Below, one piece after another: positions 43,602-51,638 of a DNA stretch of 64,000 bases. The notes below the pieces were generated by a model. The model saw only the letters and a list, made by a program, of their open reading frames with translations, was not told the DNA's origin and ran no database searches. Position numbers and translations under genes: made by a program. Origin of the DNA: AP-15 sp963700195. GTDB taxonomy: Bacteria > Pseudomonadota > Alphaproteobacteria > ATCC43930 > CGMCC-115725. Location of the stretch: the NCBI GenBank assembly GCA_963700195.1, contig CAVOWQ010000031.1, positions 248,001-312,000 of the forward strand, given 5' to 3'. Position 1 is the stretch's first letter, and every line of letters starts with the position of its first letter.

Positions 43602-43749
43602 TCTCCGCCATTGTGCCTTCTACGCATAAATGATCGACAGCCGGCGACCCCTCAACTTCTTTTGATCGCGCGCACCTGCGCTTGACCGCATATGGTCGGC
43701 CGAGATACCTGAGCCTGCGCTGACCGCCGGGGTCTTACCGGGGTCTTAG

Positions 43750-44598
43750 TTGATTGGGGTTACGCCGAAATTGTCAAACCCACCGCCGATCCTGGCAGGT
43801 AAGGACTTTGCTGCGCCGTCCATCTTCGAGCCGGAAAATCTGCTGCGGGAGGCGCGGCGGCAGAAAAATCTCACGAGTTCGGCGGTGCCGGAAGTCTGTC
43901 TGCTCGACCCGGACGGCGATATCGTCCGGGCGCTCGCCAAAAGCGGCCGAAGCCGCCGCTCGGCCAGCTGGGCATGTTATCACACCGACCTCTACGAATT
44001 CCAGCACCTGGGCGAGCATTTCGGCATCATCGGCTGCGCCGTGGGCGCCTCTTTTGCTGTGTTGCTGGCGGAGCAGCTGTTTGCCTCGGGCTGCCGGCTG
44101 CTGATCAGCATGACCTCGGCCGGACAGATCGTCGAGGAGGGGTCGCCGCCCTATTTCATCCTGATCGACCGTGCGCTGCGCGACGAGGGCACGAGTTACC
44201 ATTATCTGCCGCCTGCGGAGTTCGCCGAGGCCGACGAGACGCTAGTCGAAGCTGCGATGAAGGCGTTTGCTGCGGCGTTCCAGCCCGTGCACCACGGCGC
44301 CAGCTGGACGACCGATGCGCCGTTTCGCGAGACCGCCGAGGCAATCGAGGGCTGCCGCCAGCGCAATATTCTCGCAGTCGAAATGGAGGCGGCCGGGCTT
44401 TACGCTTTCGCCAAAGCGCGCCGCAAGCCGGTCCTGTGTTTCGCCCACGTCACAAACCAAATGGCGGTGATCGAGGGTGATTTCGAAAAAGGCGAGGCCG
44501 ACGGCAGTTCGGCCTCACTGGCCGTGGTGACAACCGCGGCGCGCGCCTGGCGCGGACTGAATTCTCGTCGGAGCGGGTCATCGCCACCCTGCGACTGA
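43750..44598 (+). CDS. Nucleoside phosphorylase-family protein
   Basis: A 282-aa PNP/UDP phosphorylase-fold protein. It contains GIIGCAVGASFAVLLAEQLF, LISMTSAGQIVEEGSPPYFI, and the family's substrate-binding motif ILAVEMEAAGLYAFAKARRK. It should split nucleosides with phosphate; the base preference is unknown. The start is TTG at 43750 with no clear Shine-Dalgarno, so the true start may differ by several codons. It converges on the anion-transporter gene. Confidence 0.82.
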   Translation: MIGVTPKLSNPPPILAGKDFAAPSIFEPENLLREARRQKNLTSSAVPEVCLLDPDGDIVRALAKSGRSRRSASWACYHTDLYEFQHLGEHFGIIGCAVGASFAVLLAEQLFASGCRLLISMTSAGQIVEEGSPPYFILIDRALRDEGTSYHYLPPAEFAEADETLVEAAMKAFAAAFQPVHHGASWTTDAPFRETAEAIEGCRQRNILAVEMEAAGLYAFAKARRKPVLCFAHVTNQMAVIEGDFEKGEADGSSASLAVVTTAARAWRGLNSRRSGSSPPCD

Positions 44599-44629
44599 TG
44601 CGCGGCAGACTTCGATGCCCCAGCGCTGT

Positions 44630-45868
44630 TCACGCGAATTCGAGCCACAGCACGCCGATACTGATCGTCAATACCGTCAATGGCGCGCCTACCTTGAAGT
44701 ATTCCCAGAACCCGATTTCGACACTTTGCGCCCTTGCCCGCTGCACCACGATCAGATTGGCGACCGAGCCAACCAGGGTAAAATTACCGGCGAGAGTCGA
44801 TGCCATTGCGACGGTGAGCCAAGCGTGCTGCTGGGATTGCAATTGCGCGATGAACGGCTTCAGCACGAGGACCGCCGGAACGTTGCTGACGATGTTTGAA
44901 AGGATCGCGGTGATCGCGCTCAGAACTGGAGCGTGGTCGAGATGCAGGCGGCCGACAGCGCCGATGACCTCCGGTGCGAGCACGCTGTGCTCGAGCCCGG
45001 CGACGACGATGAACAGGCCGGCGAACATCAGCAGCAAAGTCCAGTCGATTTCGGCATAGACCTTCTCGGATCTGATGCGCCGAGTGAGCAGCAGGACGGC
45101 GCCGGCGACGATCGCGGCCTCGGCAGGCGGAACGCCCGCGAAGAAAGCCGAGATCGTGGCGAGCGAGACCGCCACCGACTTGATGATGATCGGCCAATCC
45201 GCATCCGCCGGCCGGGGCTCGCCGCGTAGCCGCTGACGCGTCCTGAATTCGGAGCGATAGACGAGCGCGATCAGCCCCACGGTCAGCGCCAACCCGATCC
45301 CGGCAATCGGAGACAGTGCGGCAGCGAAAGTGCCATAGGGGATATGCGACAGGCTGCCGATGATCATGTTTTGCGGGTTACCGGTGATCGTCGCGGTGCT
45401 GCCGATATTCGACGCCATCGCGATCGCCAGTACATAAGGGACAGGGTTACGCCGCAGGCGGGTCACGAGGTCGAGGACCAGCGGCGTCAGGACCAGGCAA
45501 ACGGTGTCGTTCACCAGAAAAGCCGAGAAGATACCCGAGACCAGGACGATCGAGGCGAGCAGAATGATCGGATACCGGGCACGGGTGACAACCCAGCCAC
45601 TGACGAGACCGAAGAACCCCGAAAGCCGCAGATTGGCGACGACGATCATGACGCCCAGCAGCAGGATGATCGTATCGAAGTCGATCGCCTTTGGCGCTTC
45701 CTCGAGCGGCAGGGCGCCGACCGCCACCATCAGGCTCGCCCCAACCAGCGCGGCGCCGGCCCGGTCGAGCCGAAAACCGGGCAGCCGCCCGATCGCCACG
45801 ACCAGGTAAGTCATTGCAAAGATGGCAATCGCCGCCGCTTCGGGCACTAAGCCGAGGAGTTGAGCCAC
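44630..45868 (-). CDS. SLC13/ArsB-NhaD superfamily anion permease
   Basis: A 412-aa polytopic inner-membrane transporter with about eleven helices in two inverted repeats. The re-entrant hairpin signatures are ASNIGSTATITGNPQNMIIG in repeat 1 and STLAGNFTLVGSVANLIVV in repeat 2, with FLVNDTVCLVLTPLVL and LSNIVSNVPAVLVLKPF. It belongs to the citrate/dicarboxylate/arsenite ion transporter superfamily. The substrate is not readable. The ATG is at 45868. Confidence 0.88.
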   Translation of the reverse strand: MAQLLGLVPEAAAIAIFAMTYLVVAIGRLPGFRLDRAGAALVGASLMVAVGALPLEEAPKAIDFDTIILLLGVMIVVANLRLSGFFGLVSGWVVTRARYPIILLASIVLVSGIFSAFLVNDTVCLVLTPLVLDLVTRLRRNPVPYVLAIAMASNIGSTATITGNPQNMIIGSLSHIPYGTFAAALSPIAGIGLALTVGLIALVYRSEFRTRQRLRGEPRPADADWPIIIKSVAVSLATISAFFAGVPPAEAAIVAGAVLLLTRRIRSEKVYAEIDWTLLLMFAGLFIVVAGLEHSVLAPEVIGAVGRLHLDHAPVLSAITAILSNIVSNVPAVLVLKPFIAQLQSQQHAWLTVAMASTLAGNFTLVGSVANLIVVQRARAQSVEIGFWEYFKVGAPLTVLTISIGVLWLEFA

Positions 45869-45872
45869 GATG

Positions 45873-46172
45873 TCAGCCGGCCGGCGCCGTTGTCTTGTTC
45901 TGCTTCAGCGGTCCCACCGGCAAAGCTCGGCAGCCATCGCGGCTCGCCGCTTGGCGGGTCTCCGGCATGGCGATCCACAGCAGCAGAAAAGCGGCGAGCG
46001 CGCCGCCCGCCGGAAACAGGAAGGCGGCCCAGAAGCCGGCTGTCGTCAGGACTGCGCCGATCCCGCCCGGGTCCCAGTGCCGGCGCGACGGCAGATAAAT
46101 CGCCAGGAAGAATCCGATTCCGTCGTTTGTGACTACCCGACCATTCTGTCCTGCTGAAAGCCGCGCACGCAC
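45873..46172 (-). pseudogene. MFS transporter remnant with internal deletion
   Basis: About 99 codons fuse a first transmembrane segment (NDGIGFFLAIYLPSRRHWDP, GGIGAVLTTAGF) directly to a typical last one (FPAGGALAAFLLLWIAMPET). The roughly 300 residues between are missing. It cannot transport. It starts the cluster of remnants between the anion permease and ribD. Confidence 0.55.
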
Positions 46173-46328
46173 GAACTATGAACAGGCTGCAAGTCTGGTC
46201 CATCAATTCAGGCCCGGAGAAATCACTGGCATCTTGGTACCGATCTATCGCGGCGCCGCTTCGCGCGGTGGGTAGTGCCTCAGGGCGGTGCGGCGCCCTC
46301 GAACCCTGTGAGCCAACTCGGGAAAGCC

Positions 46329-46436
46329 ATGACCGACGCTAGTCTCGCCGCGACCATCGATGCCGCTTGGGAAGCCCGCGAGACGCTCGGGTCGGCGACC
46401 CGCGGCGCGTGGTGCGAAGCGGGGTCTGACAAATAG
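46329..46436 (+). pseudogene. dapD: 5' fragment of dapD
   Basis: An ATG with an upstream GGGAAAG begins 35 codons, MTDASLAATIDAAWEARETL and SATRGAWCEA. This matches the N-terminus of tetrahydrodipicolinate N-succinyltransferase (family pattern ...INxAWEARxxxxxATRGAVREAV). After that the similarity ends and a TAG follows at 46434. The catalytic left-handed beta-helix is absent, so this is a dead fragment. Recognition is from memory of the family. Confidence 0.5.
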
Positions 46437-46469
46437 AGATTTTTTTATTTGCCATATTCATATTGCACT

Positions 46470-46770
46470 CTCCCAGGCATGGTGCCCGTCAGCTGGCGCG
46501 AGATCGCGATCGAAGGGCCCGCGTCGTCCTGCCCGGCGCCCAGGCTCTGTTCAGCTTTCAGCTGGCTATCGGTATCGGGTCGGCGGCGCTCTCGTCACGG
46601 CTGCGACCCTGCCGCTCGGTTTGGCACGGGCGGGCGATATTTTCGTCGTAATCGTCAAGATCTCGGGGTCTTTCGCCATCGGGTCATTTACCGGCGGGCT
46701 GGCTTTCGTATTGCTGACCGGGCTTTGGTACCTATACCCGATCATTGGGGCGCGTCGCCGCCGCAAGTAG
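46470..46770 (+). pseudogene. Degraded small membrane-protein gene (DUF6328-like)
   Basis: Three frames carry consecutive pieces: WREIAIEGPAS, then ARVVLPGAQALFSFQLAI, then GGALVTAATLPLGLARAGDI and VVIVKISGSFAIGSFTGGLA with a final helix LLTGLWYLYPI to a stop at 46770. Order and content resemble DUF6328 membrane proteins. Each switch needs an indel. No piece has its own convincing start, so it is read as an eroded gene. Confidence 0.4.
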
Positions 46771-46773
46771 AGC

Positions 46774-47919
46774 CTATTTGCGAACGCGGAACACGGTCAG
46801 AACGTCATCTCCGACCGTTTCCATCGACAGGCGCTCGAAGCTCGGCGCATCCGAGAGCATTTCGAGACCGAATTCGGCGATTGCCGGAGTTCCGTCGCCG
46901 CCGATCAGCATTGGTGCGTGTACCCATACCAGCCGGTCCACCAGAGCGGCACGCGCGAAGGCGGCTGCGAGATGCCCGCCACCCTCGACGAGCAGCCGGG
47001 TTATGCCGCGCTCGCCGAGCGCCGCAAGGGCGGCCGCGAGGCCGCTGTCGCCATCGGGACCGGGATCGATGTCGATCACCGTCGCACCGGCGCTAAGAAA
47101 CGCTTGCCGCCGTTCGGGGTCTGCCGAAGGCAGGGTCAGGACCCAAGTCGGAACTGCTCGGGCATCGGAAATTAAGCGCGTCGTGAGCGGGATGCGCAAA
47201 TACCGGTCGACGACGACGCGCACCGGCGAACGGTGGGCCAGGCCCGGCAGTCGACAGGTCAGCTGGGGATCGTCGGCGAGGACCGTTCCGGTGCCGACCA
47301 TGATTGCGTCGTGGGCGGCACGCAAGGCGTGTGCGCGCTCCCGTGCCGGCGGACCGGTGATCCATTGGCTCTCGCCGCGGCGGGTCGCGATGCGGCCGTC
47401 GAGCGAGGTGGCGAGCTTCAGGGTGACCAGCGGCCTGCCGTTGCGGAGACGGCAGAAGAAACCGGCATTGATTTCGGCAGCTTCCGCTTCACAGAGACCG
47501 ATCTCGACGTCGAGTCCCGCCGCGCGCAGTCGCCGCACGCCAGCGCCGGCGACGCGCGGGTCGGGGTCCTCCAAGGCAACCACCACGCGCCCTATCCCTG
47601 CGGCAATCAGCGCATCGGTGCAGGGCGGGGTGCGGCCCCAATGACAGCAAGGTTCGAGACTGACATAGGCGGTGGCGCCGCGAGCAGCTTCACCCGCCCG
47701 ATCGAGCGCCTCGGTCTCGCCGTGGGGCCGCCCGCCCGGCTGCGTCCAGCCGCGTCCCACGACGCGATCCCGATCGACGATGACGCAGCCGACCGCCGGG
47801 TTCGGCCAGGCCGCGCCAAGCCCGCGCCGCGCCAGCGCCAATGCAGCGCGCATCCAGCGCAGATCGGAAAATCGATCGCTCCGGGAGATCTCTTTGTCCG
47901 CCGGCGGCTCAGTTGCCAT
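46774..47919 (-). CDS. ribD: Bifunctional riboflavin biosynthesis deaminase/reductase RibD
   Basis: A 381-aa bifunctional enzyme for the second and third steps of riboflavin synthesis. The N-terminal deaminase has zinc ligands in GRPHGETEAL and VSLEPCCHWGRTPPCTDAL. The C-terminal NADPH reductase contains KLATSLDGRIATRRGES, WITGPPARERAHALRAAHDA, GTGTVLADDPQLTCR and LLVEGGGHLAAAF. The ATG at 47919 overlaps the nrdR stop region by 11 bases. In many alphaproteobacteria ribE follows; here the operon ends in gene remnants. Confidence 0.95.
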   Translation of the reverse strand: MATEPPADKEISRSDRFSDLRWMRAALALARRGLGAAWPNPAVGCVIVDRDRVVGRGWTQPGGRPHGETEALDRAGEAARGATAYVSLEPCCHWGRTPPCTDALIAAGIGRVVVALEDPDPRVAGAGVRRLRAAGLDVEIGLCEAEAAEINAGFFCRLRNGRPLVTLKLATSLDGRIATRRGESQWITGPPARERAHALRAAHDAIMVGTGTVLADDPQLTCRLPGLAHRSPVRVVVDRYLRIPLTTRLISDARAVPTWVLTLPSADPERRQAFLSAGATVIDIDPGPDGDSGLAAALAALGERGITRLLVEGGGHLAAAFARAALVDRLVWVHAPMLIGGDGTPAIAEFGLEMLSDAPSFERLSMETVGDDVLTVFRVRK

Positions 47920-48367
47920 CCGCGGCGATCCGCCCGACAAAATCCCCGAAATCCTTGGCCTCCCGGAAATTGCGGTAGACCGAAGCGAAACGGATGTAGG
48001 CGACTTGGTCGAGGCTGGCGAGCGCTTCCATGACGAGGCCGCCGATCACGTCGCTCGGAATATCGGTTTCGCCCGAACTCTCCAGCTGGCGTACCAGCGA
48101 ATTGATGATGCGCTCCACCCGATCCGGCTCGACCGGCCGCTTGCGGAGGGCGATGTAGATCGAACGGGCGAGCTTATCCCGGTCAAAAGGTTCACGTTGC
48201 CCATGCTTCTTGATGACCGTCAATTCGCGCAGCTGCACGCGTTCGAAGGTTGTGAAGCGGGCCGCGCAATTCGGGCAGAAGCGTCGGCGCCGGATGGCGC
48301 CGCGATCATCGGTCGGCCGGGAATCCTTGACCTGGGTGTCGTCGGCTCCACAAAAAGGACAGCGCAT
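47909..48367 (-). CDS. nrdR: Transcriptional repressor NrdR
   Basis: A 152-aa ATP/dATP-sensing repressor of ribonucleotide reductase genes. The N-terminal zinc ribbon reads MRCPFCGADDTQVKDSRPTD and RRRFCPNCAARFTTFERVQL. The ATP-cone follows (VIKKHGQREPFDRDKLARSI). Length and sequence are standard. It sits between glyA and ribD, the conserved alphaproteobacterial order, and overlaps ribD. Confidence 0.97.
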   Translation of the reverse strand: MRCPFCGADDTQVKDSRPTDDRGAIRRRRFCPNCAARFTTFERVQLRELTVIKKHGQREPFDRDKLARSIYIALRKRPVEPDRVERIINSLVRQLESSGETDIPSDVIGGLVMEALASLDQVAYIRFASVYRNFREAKDFGDFVGRIAADGN

Positions 48368-48415
48368 CTCCCCCTCCAGTTTTAGTTGGCCAGGTTTCCC
48401 GTCTCGCTCCGCCCG

Positions 48416-49714
48416 CTAGATCGGGAACCGTGCGCAGAGTTTGCGGACATTCTCTCGCACGCGCACCTCGACCACGCCGTTGTCGGCGGGCCGCCGCGCA
48501 AGCGCGCGCAGTACCTCTACGATGTAGGCCCCGACCATGCGGAACTCCTCCGGGCCGAAGCCGCGGGTCGTCGCCGCCGGCGAACCGAGACGAATCCCGG
48601 AGGTCACCGTCGGCTTTTGCGGGTCGAATGGAATACCGTTCTTGTTGCAGGTAATGCCGGCGCGCTCGAGGCTGATCTCGGCGTCGCGGCCGGTCAGGCC
48701 CAGCGGCCGCAGATCGACCAGCATCAGATGCGAGTCGGTCCCGCCGGAGACGATCTCGAGCCCGGCTTCGACCAAACTTGCCGCCAGTAGTTTGGCATTC
48801 TCGACGACCGACTTGGCGTAAGACTTGAAGCCCGGCTGCAATGCCTCGTGCAGAGCGACCGCCTTCGCGGCAATCACATGCATCAGCGGGCCGCCCTGCA
48901 GAGCCGGGAAAACGGCCGAGTTGATCCGTTTGCCGATCTCCGCGTCATCGGTCAGGATCAGCCCCCCTCGCGGCCCGCGCAGCGTCTTGTGAGTCGTGGT
49001 TGTGACGACATGGGCATGCGGCAGCGGGCTCGGATAGACGCCGCCGGCAACGAGCCCCGCGAAATGCGCCATGTCCACCATCAGATGGGCGCCGACATCA
49101 TCGGCGATGGCGCGAAACCGGGCGAAGTCGATGATCCGTGAATAGGCGCTGCCGCCGGCGATGATGAGTTTGGGCCGATGCTGGCGGGCGAGACTCTCGA
49201 CTTCGTCGAAATCGATGCGGCCATCCTCCGCGCGCACGCCATAGGCGATTGCATCGAACCATTTGCCAGACAGATTTGGCCGCGCTCCGTGCGTCAAATG
49301 TCCGCCCGCGGCTAGCGCCATTCCGAGAATGGTGGCGCCCGGCTCGAGCAGTGCGACAAACACGGCCTGATTGGCCTGCGCGCCGGAATGCGGCTGCACA
49401 TTGGCGAAGCCGCATCCGAAAAGCCGCTTGGCGCGCTCGATCGCGAGCGTCTCGGCGACATCGACGAATTCGCATCCGCCATAATATCGGCGGCCGGGAT
49501 AGCCTTCGGCGTATTTGTTCGTCAGCACCGAGCCTTGTGCTTCCCGAACCGCCCGGGAGACGATGTTTTCGCTGGCGATCAGCTCGATCTGGAACTGCTG
49601 CCGTTCTTGTTCTCGATCAATCGCCGCGGCGATCTCCGGATCGGTGTCGAGCAATGTGTCACAGAAGAAATCGTCGGCGACGCTGGCGTAAACCGGGGAT
49701 TGGGCTGAAGGCAT
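48416..49714 (-). CDS. glyA: Serine hydroxymethyltransferase
   Basis: A 432-aa PLP enzyme that interconverts serine and glycine with tetrahydrofolate. Motifs are QIELIASENIVSRAVREAQG, LTNKYAEGYPGRRYYGGCEF, VQPHSGAQANQAVF, LMVDMAHFAGLVAGGVYPSP, and the PLP lysine in VVTTTTHKTLRGPRGGLIL. It starts MPSAQSPVYASVADDFF at 49714. It is the first gene of the glyA-nrdR-ribD unit, with 48 bases before nrdR. Confidence 0.97.
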   Translation of the reverse strand: MPSAQSPVYASVADDFFCDTLLDTDPEIAAAIDREQERQQFQIELIASENIVSRAVREAQGSVLTNKYAEGYPGRRYYGGCEFVDVAETLAIERAKRLFGCGFANVQPHSGAQANQAVFVALLEPGATILGMALAAGGHLTHGARPNLSGKWFDAIAYGVRAEDGRIDFDEVESLARQHRPKLIIAGGSAYSRIIDFARFRAIADDVGAHLMVDMAHFAGLVAGGVYPSPLPHAHVVTTTTHKTLRGPRGGLILTDDAEIGKRINSAVFPALQGGPLMHVIAAKAVALHEALQPGFKSYAKSVVENAKLLAASLVEAGLEIVSGGTDSHLMLVDLRPLGLTGRDAEISLERAGITCNKNGIPFDPQKPTVTSGIRLGSPAATTRGFGPEEFRMVGAYIVEVLRALARRPADNGVVEVRVRENVRKLCARFPI

Positions 49715-50147
49715 CAGAATCACTTGTTGCCGGAAACGGGAGAAACCGTCACCCCGGGACACCTCCACTGGGGCCGGTTTCCGGTCACTGGCAGAAATTC
49801 CCGATCACCAATCTGGGCGTCCGGGCACCTGACCGAATTCACCCTACCAGATCTCGCTCGATAATGCCAGCTGCCTACCATAAATCGCGGTTCCGCCGTG
49901 AAACCGAAGGGTCGAGTTGGAAATTGGAACAAGGTGCCGAATAGCTCGATCTTGTTTGTCAGATCCATCTCCTGACGAGTTTGCCATCCCGTAGAACCAG
50001 GTCGGGGACGATCTGGTGCCTGGCAAGTCGTTCGATGGCCGCAGCAATGCTGATTACTGTCCTCCCGCTAAAGTTTCGGTTGACACAAGAAATTCGTGCA
50101 CCAATTATGCGGGCCAATTCGAATTTTAGGACTTCCCGGGGCGAAAA
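49715..50147. other. Intergenic region between glyA and mucR
   Basis: 433 bases between divergent genes. It should hold the glyA promoter and mucR control region. Short frames here show no family signal. The stretch 50075-50147 is AT-rich, as expected for MucR autoregulation sites. Confidence 0.5.
50080..50108 (+). promoter_or_regulatory. Candidate sigma-70 promoter of mucR
   Basis: A perfect -35 TTGACA (50080-50085), a 17-base spacer and AATTAT (50103-50108), 39 bases before the mucR ATG. Called from consensus and position. Confidence 0.55.
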
Positions 50148-50615
50148 ATGGCAGAACCGGCAGCGTCGAAGATGGCAGAGGAGGAGTTGCTGCGGATGAC
50201 CGCCGATGTTGTCGCAGCATATGTGAGCAACAATACGTTGCCGACTGCGCAGCTGGCCGAAGTCATCAACGCCGTTTACAATTCGCTCAAATCACTCGAA
50301 GGCCAACCGGCGGAATCTCAGCCTGAGCCGCTCAAACCGGCAGTGCCGGTGCGCAAATCGGTTACTCCCGATTATCTGATTTGCCTCGAAGACGGCAAAA
50401 AGCTCAAGATGCTGAAGCGGCACCTGCGGTCCACTTACAATATGACGCCCGACGAATACCGCACAAAATGGGGCCTGCCAGTGGATTATCCGATGGTGGC
50501 GCCAAACTATGCTGAACAACGCTCAGAATTCGCCAAGAAAATCGGCCTCGGGCGTGGCACCGGACGCCAGTCGGCGCGGCGATCGCCAGGAAACGGCGCC
50601 GGCGCAAAAAAATAA
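50148..50615 (+). CDS. MucR/Ros-family transcriptional regulator
   Basis: A 155-aa zinc-finger regulator. The N-terminal oligomerisation region is MTADVVAAYVSNNTLPTAQL. The Ros/MucR C2H2-like finger follows (TPDYLICLEDGKKLKMLKRH, LRSTYNMTPDEYRTKWGLP). These proteins bind AT-rich sites in an H-NS-like manner and control exopolysaccharide, motility and host-interaction genes in alphaproteobacteria. The basic C-terminal tail is longer than usual. Confidence 0.93.
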   Translation: MAEPAASKMAEEELLRMTADVVAAYVSNNTLPTAQLAEVINAVYNSLKSLEGQPAESQPEPLKPAVPVRKSVTPDYLICLEDGKKLKMLKRHLRSTYNMTPDEYRTKWGLPVDYPMVAPNYAEQRSEFAKKIGLGRGTGRQSARRSPGNGAGAKK

Positions 50616-50626
50616 AACCGAGTGGT

Positions 50627-51217
50627 TCAACTCGCTGAAATGGCGCGGCGCGTCTTGAGCGCAGCAGTCAGGGTGCCGTCGTCGAGATAATCGAGTTCGC
50701 CGCCGATCGGCACTCCCTGGGCGAGGCGGGTGACCCGGACATTTCTGCCGACGAGACGGTCTACAAGATAATGCGCCGTGGTTTGACCTTCGACCGTTGC
50801 GTTCAGCGCGAGGATCAATTCCTGGCCCGGTTGAAGGCGGGCAAGGAGCCGCTCGATATTGAGATCATCCGGGCCGATGCCGTCGAGCGCCGATAAGGTT
50901 CCGCCCAGCACGTGATAACGTCCGCGAAAAGCTCCGGTTCGTTCGAGTGCCCAGAGATCCGCGAGATCTTCGACGACGCAGATCGTCGTCATGTCCCTCT
51001 CCGGATCGCGACAGATCGCGCAGGGTTCGACCGTATCGAGATTGCCGCAGGTCGGGCACGGGCGGATCGCTTCCGCCGCTTTGGCCAACGCCGCCGACAA
51101 TGGCTCGAGCAGACTCTCGCGGCGCTTGATCAAATGCAGCGCGGCGCGCCTCGCCGAGCGGGGGCCGAGGCCAGGCAGCTTGGCGAGGAGCTGGATCAAG
51201 GTGTCGAGTTCGGACAT
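50627..51217 (-). CDS. recR: Recombination protein RecR
   Basis: A 196-aa DNA-repair protein of the RecFOR pathway: helix-hairpin-helix KLPGLGPRSARRAALHLI, zinc finger CPTCGNLDTVEPCAIC, and the TOPRIM domain (ICVVEDLADLWALERTGAFR, LILALNATVEGQTTAHYL). It is downstream of dnaX-ybaB in the conserved order. It converges on mucR with 11 bases between stops. Confidence 0.97.
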   Translation of the reverse strand: MSELDTLIQLLAKLPGLGPRSARRAALHLIKRRESLLEPLSAALAKAAEAIRPCPTCGNLDTVEPCAICRDPERDMTTICVVEDLADLWALERTGAFRGRYHVLGGTLSALDGIGPDDLNIERLLARLQPGQELILALNATVEGQTTAHYLVDRLVGRNVRVTRLAQGVPIGGELDYLDDGTLTAALKTRRAISAS

Positions 51218-51245
51218 GGGGTGGGTGGGTGCCGCATAGGGTCCA

Positions 51246-51287
51246 CCCTCCCGCTTCGCGGGTCCCTCCCCCGCGGGCGTGGGAGGG
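51246..51287. repeat. GC-rich hairpin between ybaB and recR
   Basis: CCCTCCC (51246-51252) pairs with GGGAGGG (51281-51287), and a smaller CCCGC-ttc-GCGGG lies inside. It is a REP-like structure within the dnaX-ybaB-recR transcript. It could modulate mRNA processing or be an attenuator. Confidence 0.5.
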
Positions 51288-51314
51288 CTTGGGTAGGGCC
51301 TGGGCGAAGCGTCG

Positions 51315-51638
51315 CTAGAACGGCAGCTTCATGCCTCCCGGCAGTTGCAGGCCGCCGGTCAGCTTTTGCATTTCCTGTTCGGCGTGGGCGGAGACCTTTG
51401 CGCGGGCGTCGTTGAACGCGGCCACTATCAAGTCTTCCAGCACCTCGCCCTCTTCAGGGGTGAGCAGGCTCTTGTCGATCTTTATCTTCTTTAGATCCCC
51501 CTTGCCGTTCAAGGTCAGTTGAACCATTCCCGCGCCAGCGGCGCCGGCCATCTCGACGGACTCGAGCTGAGCCTGCACCTCGGCCATCTTGGTCTGCATC
51601 TCCTGCGCCTGCTTCATCAGCTGGCCGATGTTCTTCAT
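51315..51638 (-). CDS. ybaB: YbaB/EbfC-family nucleoid-associated protein
   Basis: A 107-aa DNA-binding protein: MKNIGQLMKQAQEMQTKMAE, VQLTLNGKGDLKKIKIDKSL, EGEVLEDLIVAAFNDARAKV and a C-terminal GGLQLPGGMKLPF. It binds DNA as a dimer and compacts the nucleoid. Its ATG overlaps the dnaX stop (ATGA), so translation is coupled. Confidence 0.97.
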   Translation of the reverse strand: MKNIGQLMKQAQEMQTKMAEVQAQLESVEMAGAAGAGMVQLTLNGKGDLKKIKIDKSLLTPEEGEVLEDLIVAAFNDARAKVSAHAEQEMQKLTGGLQLPGGMKLPF

